A stretch of 64,000 bases of DNA from Streptomyces sp. NRRL WC-3626. GTDB taxonomy: Bacteria > Actinomycetota > Actinomycetes > Streptomycetales > Streptomycetaceae. This document shows, piece after piece, positions 32,526-41,218 of this stretch (the first letter of the stretch is position 1; each line of letters opens with the position of its first letter). Under the pieces are notes generated by a model. The model saw only the letters and a list, made by a program, of their open reading frames with translations. It was not told the DNA's origin and ran no database searches. Made by a program: the position numbers and the translations under genes. Location of the stretch: NCBI RefSeq assembly GCF_000718785.1, contig NZ_JOCA01000015.1:1-64000 (forward strand). The letters run 5' to 3'.

Positions 32526-33435
32526 GAGCGGTGCGGCCACGCCCCCCGCCCCTCCCGCGCCCGCCGCCCTGGCGGCGAAGGTCCGTACGCTGGCTCCGTC
32601 GATGACCCGTTCCATGCAGCGGGTCGCCGAGGCCGTCGCCGACGACCCGGCCGGCTGCGCGGCCCTCACGGTCACCGGACTCGCCGAGCTCACCGGCACC
32701 AGCGAGGCCACCGTCGTACGCACGGCCCGGCTGCTCGGCTATCCCGGCTACCGGGATCTGCGCCTGGCCCTGGCCGGGCTCGCCGCCCAGCAGCAGTCGG
32801 GGCGCGCGCCCGCCATCACCACGGACATCGCGGTGGACGACCCGATAGCCGACGTGGTGGCCAAGCTCGCCTACGACGAGCAGCAGACCCTGGCGGACAC
32901 GGCGGCCGGGCTGGACACCGTCCAGCTCGCGGCGGCCGTGACCGCCCTGGTCGGCGCCCGCCGCACGGATGTGTACGGCGTCGGCGCGTCCGGGCTGGTC
33001 GCCCAGGACCTCACGCAGAAGCTGCTGCGGATAGGCCTGCTGGCACACGCCCACAGCGACCCGCACCTCGCCGTCACCAACGCGGTGCAACTGCGGCCGG
33101 GCGACGTGGCGATCGCCATCACGCACTCCGGCTCGACCGGCGACGTCATCGAACCGCTCCGGGCGGCGTTCGAGCGCGGGGCGACGACGGTGGCGGTCAC
33201 CGGCCGCCCGGACGGCCCCGTCACGCAGTACGCCGACCATGTGCTGACCACGTCCACGGCCCGCGAGAGCGAGCTGCGGCCAGCTGCGATGTCGTCCCGT
33301 ACGGGGCAGTTGCTGGTGGTGGACTGTCTGTTCGTGGGGGTGGCGCAGCAGACGTACGAGGCGGCGGCGCCGGCGCTCGCGGCCTCCTACGAGGCGTTGG
33401 CGCACAGGCACCGGGTGCCCCGCAAGAGCCCCTAG
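32497..33435 (+). CDS. MurR/RpiR-family regulator of MurNAc-6-P utilisation
   Basis: 312 aa. An N-terminal RpiR HTH (PSMTRSMQRVAEAVADDPAG, VTGLAELTGTSEATVVRTAR) is followed by a SIS sugar-phosphate domain (VGASGLVAQDLTQKLLRIGL, ITHSGSTGDVIEPL). The murQ etherase downstream indicates control by N-acetylmuramic acid 6-phosphate. The start is uncertain: GTG 32497 or GTG 32509, with no clear ribosome site, so leaderless translation is possible. An inverted repeat spans the start. Confidence 0.85.
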   Translation: MTRDVKEIFGSGAATPPAPPAPAALAAKVRTLAPSMTRSMQRVAEAVADDPAGCAALTVTGLAELTGTSEATVVRTARLLGYPGYRDLRLALAGLAAQQQSGRAPAITTDIAVDDPIADVVAKLAYDEQQTLADTAAGLDTVQLAAAVTALVGARRTDVYGVGASGLVAQDLTQKLLRIGLLAHAHSDPHLAVTNAVQLRPGDVAIAITHSGSTGDVIEPLRAAFERGATTVAVTGRPDGPVTQYADHVLTTSTARESELRPAAMSSRTGQLLVVDCLFVGVAQQTYEAAAPALAASYEALAHRHRVPRKSP

Positions 33436-33439
33436 GGGC

Positions 33440-33525
33440 TGGTCTCCCGCTTCGACCGCGGCTGGTTTGGGGCTGGTCGCGCCCACGCGGCGGAGCCGCA
33501 CACGTCACAGCCCCGCGCCCCTGGG
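33440..33525. repeat. Dispersed Streptomyces intergenic repeat
   Basis: Between murR-like and murQ. On the minus strand it reads CAGGGGCGCGGGGCTGTGAC, then a GCGGCTCCGCCGCG hairpin, then GGGCGCGACCAGCCCC. It shares the GGGGCGCGGGG head with copies at 35106, 44945 and 58676 and is a recognisable high-copy genus repeat. Confidence 0.7.
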
Positions 33526-33559
33526 AAACCTTCCCACCCCGAACTGGAAAGTCACCCTC

Positions 33560-34489
33560 ATGTCTACTTCTCACCACGACCTCCGCGCCCAGCTGGAGAC
33601 GCTGACCACCGAGGCGTACCGGCCCGAGCTGGCCGATGTCGACCGGTTGCCCACGCTCGACATCGCCCGGCTGATGAACGGCGAGGATGCCGGGGTGGCC
33701 GGGGCCGTCGCCGAGCAGGTACCCGCGATCGCCGCCGCCGTCGACGCCGTGGCCGAGCGGATGGCGCGGGGCGGGCGGCTGATCTACGCCGGTGCGGGTA
33801 CGGCCGGGCGGCTGGGGGTGCTGGACGCCTCCGAGTGCCCGCCGACGTTCAACACGGACCCGGCGAGGGTGGTCGGGCTGATCGCGGGCGGCCCGAGCGC
33901 CATGGTCACGTCGGTGGAGGGTGCCGAGGACTCGCGGGAGCTGGCCGAGTCCGACCTGGCGGCGCTGGCGCTGACCGCCGACGACACGGTGGTCGGCGTC
34001 TCGGCGTCCGGCCGCACACCGTACGCGGTCGGCGCGGTCGCGTACGCCCGTGCGCGCGGCGCCCTCACCGTGGGCCTGGCCTGCAACCGGGGCAGCGCGC
34101 TGGCGGCGGCGGCCGAGCACGGCATCGAGGTGGTGGTCGGTCCGGAGTTCCTCACCGGCTCCACCCGTCTGAAGGCCGGTACGGCACAGAAGCTGGTGCT
34201 GAACATGCTGTCGACGATCACGATGATCCGGCTGGGGAAGACGTACGGGAACCTGATGGTCGACGTACGGGCCTCCAACGAGAAGCTGCGCGCCCGCTCC
34301 CGCCGTATCGTCGCCCAGGCGACGGGCGCGGACGACGACGTCGTCGAGCGGGCCCTGACCGCGACGGACGGCGAGGTCAAGCACGCGATCCTGGTCATCC
34401 TGGCGGACGTCGACGGCCCCACGGCCGCCCGCCTGCTCACGGAGACGGACGGCCATCTGCGGGCGGCGCTCGCCAGGGCGCGGGAGTAG
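33560..34489 (+). CDS. murQ: N-acetylmuramic acid 6-phosphate etherase
   Basis: 309 aa SIS-fold enzyme. It cleaves the lactyl ether of MurNAc-6-P to GlcNAc-6-P and D-lactate in cell-wall recycling. Signatures: YAGAGTAGRLGVLDASECPP with the catalytic Glu, GVSASGRTPYAVGAVAYA, and RLKAGTAQKLVLNMLSTITM. Its GlcNAc-6-P product feeds the nagA gene at 52633 in this same window. Start ATG 33560, with GGAAAG upstream. Confidence 0.95.
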   Translation: MSTSHHDLRAQLETLTTEAYRPELADVDRLPTLDIARLMNGEDAGVAGAVAEQVPAIAAAVDAVAERMARGGRLIYAGAGTAGRLGVLDASECPPTFNTDPARVVGLIAGGPSAMVTSVEGAEDSRELAESDLAALALTADDTVVGVSASGRTPYAVGAVAYARARGALTVGLACNRGSALAAAAEHGIEVVVGPEFLTGSTRLKAGTAQKLVLNMLSTITMIRLGKTYGNLMVDVRASNEKLRARSRRIVAQATGADDDVVERALTATDGEVKHAILVILADVDGPTAARLLTETDGHLRAALARARE

Positions 34490-34538
34490 AAGGGATCCGT
34501 GGGCGGATACTGGAGAGCACCCGACCCGGAGACGAACC

Positions 34539-35099
34539 ATGAACCACGCGCAGCTCACCGCCCTGGGCCGCGCCCTGCGTGTGCTCGGGGAGCACGGCGA
34601 GGCGCTGTCCGCCGATGTGCCGGACGCCCGGCTGCACGAGGTGAAGGACGATCTGCGGCGGGCGCTCGACCTGCTGGAGGAGAGCGTCAACACGGCGGCG
34701 CCCACCACGCGTTGCGCCGAGCACCCGACGGGCCCGGTCGACAAGAGCGCCCCCGACCTGTGTCTGCTCTGTGAGACCCGGCGCCGCACGGCCCGCCGCG
34801 CCGAGTTCAACGGCCCGGCCCCCCAGCACCGCCCGGCCGACCCCGCCCCGTCCCGCTACGGAGTTCGGGCGGACCGCCCGCAACCCCAGCAACGCTGGCT
34901 CCCGGAACTCTGGAACGGCCAGTCGTGGCAGCTCTGCGGCACCCCCCGCCGGGACCGCCGGGAGGCGGAACTCTTCATCGCGGCCCAACGCCGCAGCCCC
35001 CGGGCGGCGATGGCCTACCGCCTGGTCCACGAGTTCACGGACTACGAGGTACTACGAGTCTGGGGAGCCCCGATAAGGACGGACCCGGAAACCCCCTAG
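34539..35099 (+). CDS. Hypothetical actinobacterial protein
   Basis: 186 aa. The N-terminal helical part (ALGRALRVLGEHGEALSADV) is followed by Cys pairs (TRCAEHPTG, CLLCETRRR) that may bind metal, then a conserved-looking block QRWLPELWNGQSWQLCGTPR. It lies 49 bases after murQ and may be co-transcribed. No function is recognised. Confidence 0.65.
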   Translation: MNHAQLTALGRALRVLGEHGEALSADVPDARLHEVKDDLRRALDLLEESVNTAAPTTRCAEHPTGPVDKSAPDLCLLCETRRRTARRAEFNGPAPQHRPADPAPSRYGVRADRPQPQQRWLPELWNGQSWQLCGTPRRDRREAELFIAAQRRSPRAAMAYRLVHEFTDYEVLRVWGAPIRTDPETP

Positions 35100-35212
35100 G
35101 AGACAGGGGCGCGGGGAACTGCGCAAAAAAGGCGGGTCTGGGGGCGCAGCCCCCAGGGACGGGAACGGGAAGGGGCGGCGGGGGCGAAACCCACCACGCC
35201 ACCCCCACCGCC
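35100..35212. repeat. Dispersed intergenic repeat between convergent genes
   Basis: GGGGCGCGGGGAACTGCGC (35106-35124), then an A6 run, then TGGGGGCGCAGCCCCCA (a perfect hairpin), then GGGACGGGAACGGGAAGG. The head is shared with 44945 and 58676. The hairpin is suited to terminate the gene at 34539 or the MFS gene. Confidence 0.7.
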
Positions 35213-36682
35213 CTACACCTTGGCCGCCCCCACAGCCGGCGCCGCACCCGCGGCCTCCACCGCCTCACCCCGCCGCCGCGGAATGAACGCGGCGATGACG
35301 AACCCGAGCAACGCCGCCCCGGCCCCGAGGGCCAGCACCGTCCGGAACGCGTCCTCCGACGGCAGCGCGAACGCCCCGAACGCGGTGGTCATCTGAGCCA
35401 GCACCACACCGGCCACGGCACTGGCGACAGACGTACCGATGGACCGCATCAGCGTGTTGAGCGCATTCGCCGCACCCGTCTCCGACGCCGGCACCGCCCC
35501 CATGATCAGCGTGGGCATCGCCCCGTAGGTGAACCCGATCCCCGCCCCGATGACACACGACGCCAGCACGAAGTGCCAGACCTCGCTCATCAGCACGACG
35601 TTCAGCCCATACCCCGCGGCCACGATCAGCGCACCGATCATCAGGGTCACCTTGGGCCCCTTGGCCCGCGAGACCAGTGCGGACACCGGCGCCAGCGCCA
35701 TCATCACCAGACCGGACGGTGCCATCACGAGACCCGCCATGAGCAGCGACTGCCCCAGCCCGTATCCGGTCTCCTCCGGCAGCTGCAGCACCTGCGGGAT
35801 GACCAGGGACATGGAGAACATCGCGAACCCGATGGCGATCGAGGCGAGGTTGGTGATCAGCACCTGCGGCCGGACGGTGGTCCGCAGGTCCACCAGCGGC
35901 TGATCGGTGCGCAGCTCGAAGAAGCCCCAGCCCACCAGGATCACGACGGCCGCCGCGAACAGACCGAGCGTGGTCCCGCTGGACCACCCCCAGTCACCGC
36001 CCTTGGAGATCGCCAGCAGCAGACAGATCAGCCCGGCCGCCATCCCCACCGATCCGGGCAGATCGAACCGTCCCCCGGTCCGCACCTTGGACTCCGGGAC
36101 GAGCAAGGCCACCGCGACCAGCGCGACGACGCCCAGTCCGGCCGAGATCCAGAACAGCATGTGCCAGTCGAAGTTGTCGGCGATGAGCGCGGCGATGGGC
36201 AGTCCGAGCGCTCCGCCGACACCGAGCGAGGCGCTGATCATCGCGGTGGCGGAGCCCAGCTTCTCGGCGGGCAGTTCGTCGCGCAGGATGCTGATGCCGA
36301 GCGGGATCACGCCGGAGGACAGGCCCTGGAGGGCACGCCCGACGATCATCGGGACGAGGGAGTCGCTGAGTCCGGCGACGACGGAGCCGACGACCAGCAT
36401 GCCCATGCTGACCAGCAGCATGCGGCGCTTGCCGTACATGTCGCCGAGCCGGCCCATGACGGGCGTCGCGACGGCGGCGGCGAGCAGGGTGGCGGTGATG
36501 GCCCAGGCGGCGTCCGCAGCGGAGGCGTTCAGGTACTGCGGCAGTTGCCCCACGATCGGGATGACCAGGGTCTGCATCAGCGAGACGACGATGCCGCCGA
36601 AGGCCAGTACGGGCACCACGGCGCCGGTCCTGGGCGGCGCGGCGGTACCGGGCGTGGGCGAACGGTCGAGTGCGTCGGACAT
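35213..36682 (-). CDS. MFS drug exporter (DHA2/EmrB type)
   Basis: 489 aa with about 14 transmembrane helices. Motif A is GRLGDMYGKRR and motif C-like GALGLPIAALIAD marks antiporters. Similar proteins expel drugs using proton motive force. No regulator gene adjoins, but a paired palindromic site lies just upstream (36711-36757). Start ATG 36682, with GGGAGG upstream. Confidence 0.85.
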   Translation of the reverse strand: MSDALDRSPTPGTAAPPRTGAVVPVLAFGGIVVSLMQTLVIPIVGQLPQYLNASAADAAWAITATLLAAAVATPVMGRLGDMYGKRRMLLVSMGMLVVGSVVAGLSDSLVPMIVGRALQGLSSGVIPLGISILRDELPAEKLGSATAMISASLGVGGALGLPIAALIADNFDWHMLFWISAGLGVVALVAVALLVPESKVRTGGRFDLPGSVGMAAGLICLLLAISKGGDWGWSSGTTLGLFAAAVVILVGWGFFELRTDQPLVDLRTTVRPQVLITNLASIAIGFAMFSMSLVIPQVLQLPEETGYGLGQSLLMAGLVMAPSGLVMMALAPVSALVSRAKGPKVTLMIGALIVAAGYGLNVVLMSEVWHFVLASCVIGAGIGFTYGAMPTLIMGAVPASETGAANALNTLMRSIGTSVASAVAGVVLAQMTTAFGAFALPSEDAFRTVLALGAGAALLGFVIAAFIPRRRGEAVEAAGAAPAVGAAKV

Positions 36683-36710
36683 GAGGGAGGTCTCCGGGAC
36701 TCAGGGCAAT

Positions 36711-36757
36711 ACTTGACTCAAGCAACTTTAAGGCGATTGATTGACTTAAGCAAATTA
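36711..36757. promoter_or_regulatory. Paired AAG-TCAA operator-like repeats upstream of the MFS gene
   Basis: CTTGACTCAAG (36719-36729 region) is a perfect 5-1-5 palindrome, and a second related unit TTGACTTAAGCAAA lies about 20 bases on. The whole stretch is strikingly AT-rich. On the minus strand the units read TTTGCTTAAGTCAA and TTGCTTGAGTCAAG, resembling MarR-family operators. The regulator is not encoded adjacently. Confidence 0.55.
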
Positions 36758-36818
36758 ATACCGGATGACAGACGGATGGCGCCCCCGCGTCCGGAAGCGC
36801 CACCCGCCGTTGACCGGC

Positions 36819-37949
36819 TCAGCTCAGCGTCTTGAGCGCCGACCCCTCGTACGGCGTCAGTTCGTCGAAGCGCCCGGCCAGCACCTTGGCCGCCCAGTTC
36901 GGGTCGTGGAGCAGCGCACGGCCCACGGCGACGAGGTCGAACTCGTCCCGCTCCATCCGGTCGAGCAGGTTGTCGATGCTGCCGAGCTCGGCACCCTGCC
37001 CCTGGAAGGCCTTGAGGAACTCGCCGTCCAGTCCGACGGAGCCGACGGTGATGCTGGGCCTCCCGGTCAGCTTCTTCGTCCAGCCGGCCAGGTTGAGGTC
37101 GGAGTCCGCGAACTCCGGGAGCCAGTAGCGGCGCGTGGACGCGTGGAAGGCGTCGACACCGGCCTCGGCGAGCGGGGCGAGGATGGCCTCCAGCTCCTGG
37201 GGCGTCTCGGCGAGCCGGGCGTCGTAGGCGTCCTGCTTCCACTGCGAGTAGCGGAAGACGACCGGGAACTCCGGCGACACGGCGTCGCGCACCGCGGCCA
37301 CGATCTCCGCCGCGAACCGGGCGCGGGCGACCGGGTCGCCGCCGTAGGCGTCGGTACGGCGGTTGGTGCCGGACCACAGGAACTGGTCGACGAGGTAGCC
37401 GTGGGCGCCGTGCAGCTCCACGCCGTCGAAGCCGATCCGCTCGGCGTCGGCGGCGGCCTGCGCGAACGCGCCGATCACGGCGTCGATGTCCGCCTGCGTC
37501 ATCGCCCGGCCCGTGCCCTCGGTGCCGTCCGTGCGCACCCCGGACGGACCGACCGCCGGAGCCTGCGGGTACGGCGCCTGCCCCTGCTCGCGGACCATGC
37601 CGATGTGCCAGAGCTGCGGCACGATCGTGCCGCCGGCCGCGTGCACCGCCTCGGCGACCTTCGCCCACCCCGCGAGCTGCTCCTCCCCGTGGAACCGCGG
37701 CACCCGGTCGCTCTGCCCGGCCGACTCGTGCCCGACGTACGTGCCCTCGGTGACGATCAGCCCGACACCGGCGGCGGCCCGGCGCGCGTAGTACGACACC
37801 ACGTCCTCCCCGGGCACCCCGCCCGGCGAGAACATCCGGGTCATCGGCGCCATGGCGATGCGGTTGGGAACCGTCAGACCGTTGATGGTGACGGGCCGGG
37901 ACAGAATCCCGGCGGCTCGCGCGGTGACGCTGGGGGAGGTGACGGTCAC
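36819..37949 (-). CDS. Old Yellow Enzyme-family NADH:flavin oxidoreductase
   Basis: 376 aa FMN TIM-barrel enzyme. Features: NRIAMAPMTRMF at the FMN site, PQLWHIGM, and the substrate-binding pair HGAHGYLVDQFLWSGTNRRT. The FMN phosphate site is in VAVGRALLHDPNWAAKV. It reduces activated alkenes (enones, maleimides, nitro compounds) using NAD(P)H. GTG 37949 is preceded by GAGGAG. An ATGCATT-type palindrome lies 42-56 bases upstream and is a likely operator. Confidence 0.9.
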   Translation of the reverse strand: MTVTSPSVTARAAGILSRPVTINGLTVPNRIAMAPMTRMFSPGGVPGEDVVSYYARRAAAGVGLIVTEGTYVGHESAGQSDRVPRFHGEEQLAGWAKVAEAVHAAGGTIVPQLWHIGMVREQGQAPYPQAPAVGPSGVRTDGTEGTGRAMTQADIDAVIGAFAQAAADAERIGFDGVELHGAHGYLVDQFLWSGTNRRTDAYGGDPVARARFAAEIVAAVRDAVSPEFPVVFRYSQWKQDAYDARLAETPQELEAILAPLAEAGVDAFHASTRRYWLPEFADSDLNLAGWTKKLTGRPSITVGSVGLDGEFLKAFQGQGAELGSIDNLLDRMERDEFDLVAVGRALLHDPNWAAKVLAGRFDELTPYEGSALKTLS

Positions 37950-37990
37950 GTGGGGGCTCCTCTGCTTCGAATACCGGTCAGTATGTGTAC

Positions 37991-38005
37991 ATGCATTAAA
38001 TGCAT
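37991..38005. promoter_or_regulatory. Perfect 15-base palindrome ATGCATTAAATGCAT
   Basis: A 7-1-7 palindrome (ATGCATT-A-AATGCAT) in a short AT-rich patch directly upstream of the Old Yellow Enzyme gene. The size and symmetry suit a dimeric MarR or TetR-type repressor responding to electrophiles. No such regulator is adjacent. Confidence 0.6.
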
Positions 38006-38106
38006 CTACGGCACCAACGGGAAAGCGGGAAGAGGCATTCCCCTCACCCCCAGGACGTGACGCCGGTCACGGGACGCCCTCCCGCGCACCGGGGTACGGT
38101 CGCCCG

Positions 38107-38463
38107 ATGAGAACACGCCTCCTGCGCTTCGGCCTGTACGCGGACGAGGAAGGACTGGCGTGGGCCGGCTCGGTCGTCGACCGGGCCACAGCGCTCCACA
38201 ACGCCCGGACTGTCGGCCGGGACGTCGTCCGCACGCTCCCCGGCAGCGGGACGACGACCGCCGACCTCTACGACCACCTGGCGCAGCAGTGGGCCTGGGA
38301 GCACCCGGGCCGAAGCAGCGGCGCGCGAGAGCCGGTCGAGCTGCGCGTCCGCCTGGTGTGCTCGCTGCGGACCTGGCGGGCGGTCCGCAAGGCGGTGCTG
38401 CGGGGCCTGTGCCCGCGGGGCGCGGCGCCGCACGTCTGCCGCGTGCCGTGGTGCGCCGCCTGA
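38107..38463 (+). CDS. Hypothetical protein
   Basis: 118 aa, basic and without signal or membrane segment (MRTRLLRFGLYADEEGLAWA at the N-terminus, two Cys in the last ten residues, HVCRVPWCAA). Coding bias supports a real gene. No family is recognised. Confidence 0.5.
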   Translation: MRTRLLRFGLYADEEGLAWAGSVVDRATALHNARTVGRDVVRTLPGSGTTTADLYDHLAQQWAWEHPGRSSGAREPVELRVRLVCSLRTWRAVRKAVLRGLCPRGAAPHVCRVPWCAA

Positions 38464-38599
38464 CACGCCGCACGCCCGAAGCCCGGGCAATGTCACAAAG
38501 CGGCCACACCCCGCCGTACCGCGGGAGGCCGGCGCCTTGTGAGCGCAGGATTACCCGCATGGGGGACAACGCCCACCGCTGACCACATGAGGGGCTGCC

Positions 38600-40048
38600 G
38601 TGACGGGGGCACGCATCGGGGACTACTCGATCGAACGCAAGCTGGGCAGCGGAGGCATGGGATCCGTCTATCTGGGGCGTTCGCGTTCCGGTCGGGCCGT
38701 CGCCATCAAGGTGATCCGGCCCGAGTACGCGGCCGACCCACGCTTCAGGGACCGATTCCGCAAGGAGGTCGAGGCCGCCCGCAGGGTCGGCGGCTTCCAT
38801 ACGGCGGCGGTGGTGGACGCCGACCCCGACGCAGCACAGCCATGGATGGCGAGCGCGTACGTCAAAGGACCGACACTGGCCGAAGCCGTCGCCCGGCGCG
38901 GCCCCCTCGACGAAACCGGACTCCGGTCCCTCGCCGCCGCGCTGGCCGAGGCACTGGAAGCGATCCACGGCTGCGGGCTGGTGCACCGCGACCTCAAACC
39001 GGGCAACATCATCCTGGCCGAGGACGGCCCCCGCGTCCTGGACTTCGGGATCGCCCAGGCGCTGGAGGGCACCCGGCTGACCGTCGACGGCGCGGCTGTC
39101 GGAACCCCGGGGTTCATCGCACCCGAGCAGGTCCTGGGCCACGCGATCACCGGGGCGTGCGACGTCTTCGCCCTCGGCGCCGTACTGGTCGCCGCGGCCG
39201 GCGGCAGCGCGTTCGGGGAGGGGTCGCCGTACGGGCTGATGTACCGGGCGGTGCACGACACCCCGGATGTGACCGCGCTGCCCGCCGCCCTGCGCCCCCT
39301 CGTCGAGGCCTGCCTCCACAAGGAGCCCGAACAACGGCCGTCACCAAGACGGTTATTGGACCTGTGCGCAGTCGGCACCGATCACCCAGCCACCGTGGTC
39401 GACGCGCCGGACGCTCCCCTGGACGCAGTTCCCACCGTGAGGGCCGTACGTCCCCGCTCCGAGAGCATGCCCACGCGCCGCGCGGCGAACACCCGAGCCT
39501 CGGCCGCTCCCCGCCAACCCGCGAGAACCGCTCCACCCCTCGCCCTCTATCGGCGTAACCGCCTCAGTTGGGCGATCCGGCTCACGCGAAACCTGCTCAT
39601 CATGGCCGGGTTCATCATGGCGACCGTCCTGGGCTCCATGTACGACCTGCCCGACGCGGTCCCCGGGACAGGGTTCCTCGGCGCCTTCTTCATGGCCATC
39701 CGGCTGGTCTTCCTGTACGGCAGCACCAACGACGGAATCGTGATCGACGAGTTGGGCATCGTCATGGGCTCCCCGAACAATCCGGCCCTGCTGCAATGGA
39801 CGCACATGAAGTCCATGGAACTGGACGACGGCGCCCGGGAGATGTGGCTGACCGTCCGATGCGGCGAGCGACAGTACTTCCCTCTGTCCCTCCACCGCCC
39901 GCTATGGGTCCGCAACAAACGGAACGGAACCATTCACATCCGCACCCGATGGCTGCGGCCCATCGGCGACACACCTCCGCTCCCGGACGCCTTGCGCGCC
40001 TTCGCCGCACACCGGCACGTCCCCCTGACGGAGACCCGGGCCGGCTGA
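38600..40048 (+). CDS. Membrane-anchored Ser/Thr protein kinase with unusual C-terminal domain
   Basis: 482 aa from GTG 38600. Hanks-type kinase domain ~residues 8-262: glycine loop GSGGMGSVY, AIK lysine, catalytic HRDLKPGN (129-136), DFG, and APEQ. A Pro/Arg-rich linker follows, then two hydrophobic segments (~340-360 and 365-385). The last part is a ~90-residue soluble domain resembling a PH-like fold (GIVMGSPNNPALLQWTHMKS, then WLTVRCGERQYFPL). There are no PASTA repeats, so the signal sensed differs from PknB-type kinases. Confidence 0.85.
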   Translation: MTGARIGDYSIERKLGSGGMGSVYLGRSRSGRAVAIKVIRPEYAADPRFRDRFRKEVEAARRVGGFHTAAVVDADPDAAQPWMASAYVKGPTLAEAVARRGPLDETGLRSLAAALAEALEAIHGCGLVHRDLKPGNIILAEDGPRVLDFGIAQALEGTRLTVDGAAVGTPGFIAPEQVLGHAITGACDVFALGAVLVAAAGGSAFGEGSPYGLMYRAVHDTPDVTALPAALRPLVEACLHKEPEQRPSPRRLLDLCAVGTDHPATVVDAPDAPLDAVPTVRAVRPRSESMPTRRAANTRASAAPRQPARTAPPLALYRRNRLSWAIRLTRNLLIMAGFIMATVLGSMYDLPDAVPGTGFLGAFFMAIRLVFLYGSTNDGIVIDELGIVMGSPNNPALLQWTHMKSMELDDGAREMWLTVRCGERQYFPLSLHRPLWVRNKRNGTIHIRTRWLRPIGDTPPLPDALRAFAAHRHVPLTETRAG

Positions 40049-40099
40049 CCGGACTCCCGAAGCTCAAGCACCGAGCTCCGAGCCCTCTTTTCAAGGAAC

Positions 40100-40130
40100 G
40101 GGTGGGAGGGCCCCACCCGCCCTCCCACCC
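40100..40130 (+). terminator. Hairpin terminator after the kinase gene
   Basis: Perfect 11-bp stem GGGTGGGAGGG (40100-40110) with CCCTCCCACCC (40120-40130) and a nine-base loop, 52 bases after the kinase stop. Confidence 0.8.
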
Positions 40131-40202
40131 CTGCATGTTGACTTGACGCGTTCGGCTTGCCACGCACAGTCACGAACGTCTAGCGTGCCCGCATAACGAA
40201 CA

Positions 40203-40236
40203 GCCCCCGCTCGGTGCACACAACACCTGCGGGGGC
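40203..40236 (+). promoter_or_regulatory. Leader hairpin upstream of the second winged-helix gene
   Basis: GCCCCCGC (40203-40210) pairs with GCGGGGGC (40229-40236), followed by CTGACC. It mirrors the hairpin at 6434-6469 before the paralogue. The spacing to the start codon is about 32 bases in both cases. Confidence 0.5.
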
Positions 40237-40268
40237 CTGACCTACAAGATCGAGAGAAAGTCGATCCC

Positions 40269-41159
40269 ATGGCTGCCGCCCAGCCTAGTCCCGCCTCCCC
40301 GCACGCGCACGGCTCCCCGCACCCGATGGCCAATCCGGGTTACGGCAAACGGACCGCACCGGGCCAACACCGGCGCACACACCACGACTTCACGCACCTT
40401 CCGCCCCGGGAGGCGGCCGTCGCCGCGTTCATCGACCGGCTCACCGACGGCGCCGACATCTCCGTGAAGACGCTGGCCAGGACGCTTCCGTACGGGCAGT
40501 GCGCACTGCGGACCGCCCTCAACAACCTTCAGCGCACAGGCCACTTGCGCCGCGGCCGGGAAACCGTGGCGACGGGGAACACCGGCGGTGGCACACGCTG
40601 GATCACCCGATCGTGGTGGTCGTCCACCGCCCGCGACGACGACTGGTGGGCGGCGTTCACCCGTGGCGACGTACCGGACGGCGAGGCCGCGCCGGAATCC
40701 GCCCGCCCCAGCCGCTCCCGCGCCCACATCCTCCTCGCCGCCCTCGGCCGTGAGACCCCCGTGCTGTCCCTCTCCCGGGCCGACTGCGCGCGGCTCGCCC
40801 CGCTGGTGGAGGAGTGGTTCGCGCGCGGCGCCACCGACGAGGCCGTACGGGCCGCCCTCACCGCCGGCCTGCCCACACCCGTGCACCACCCGGCCGCCCT
40901 GCTCCACCGCCGCCTGACCGACAAGCTCCCGCCGGAGCCGCCTCCCGCCCCGCGCCCGCCGCTCCGCCTCCTGGAGTGCGCGAAGTGCCGTACGCCGGGC
41001 CGTCCGGAGGCGTTGCCCGGCGGCATCTGCGGCGCGTGCCGGGGCGAACGCGCCCCCATTGGCCCCGACGCGCCCCTGCCAGCTCCCTCGGTCCGTGTCC
41101 GCGCCGGCGAGATCCGCGCTGCGATGTCACTACGACGACGAGAGAGGACACCCTCATGA
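40269..41159 (+). CDS. Winged-helix protein with C-terminal zinc ribbon (paralogue of 6498)
   Basis: 296 aa. A winged-helix-like region at ~45-110 (ADISVKTLARTLPYGQCALR, TALNNLQRTGHLRRGRE) is followed by a linker, a helical middle shared with the paralogue (VHHPAALLHRRLTDKLP against LHRPAALLAHRLTDGLP), and a CxxC-CxxC zinc ribbon (Cys 237/240 and 254/257). The stop overlaps an upstream start of the Uma2 gene by ATGA (41156-41159), so the two are coupled. It is probably a DNA-binding regulator or targeting partner of the nuclease; this is inference. Confidence 0.75.
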   Translation: MAAAQPSPASPHAHGSPHPMANPGYGKRTAPGQHRRTHHDFTHLPPREAAVAAFIDRLTDGADISVKTLARTLPYGQCALRTALNNLQRTGHLRRGRETVATGNTGGGTRWITRSWWSSTARDDDWWAAFTRGDVPDGEAAPESARPSRSRAHILLAALGRETPVLSLSRADCARLAPLVEEWFARGATDEAVRAALTAGLPTPVHHPAALLHRRLTDKLPPEPPPAPRPPLRLLECAKCRTPGRPEALPGGICGACRGERAPIGPDAPLPAPSVRVRAGEIRAAMSLRRRERTPS

Positions 41160-41218
41160 CCGCTCCCACGGTCCGACGGCACCACCCCGGGGCACGATGG
41201 GAGAAAGGAGGCGACGCC

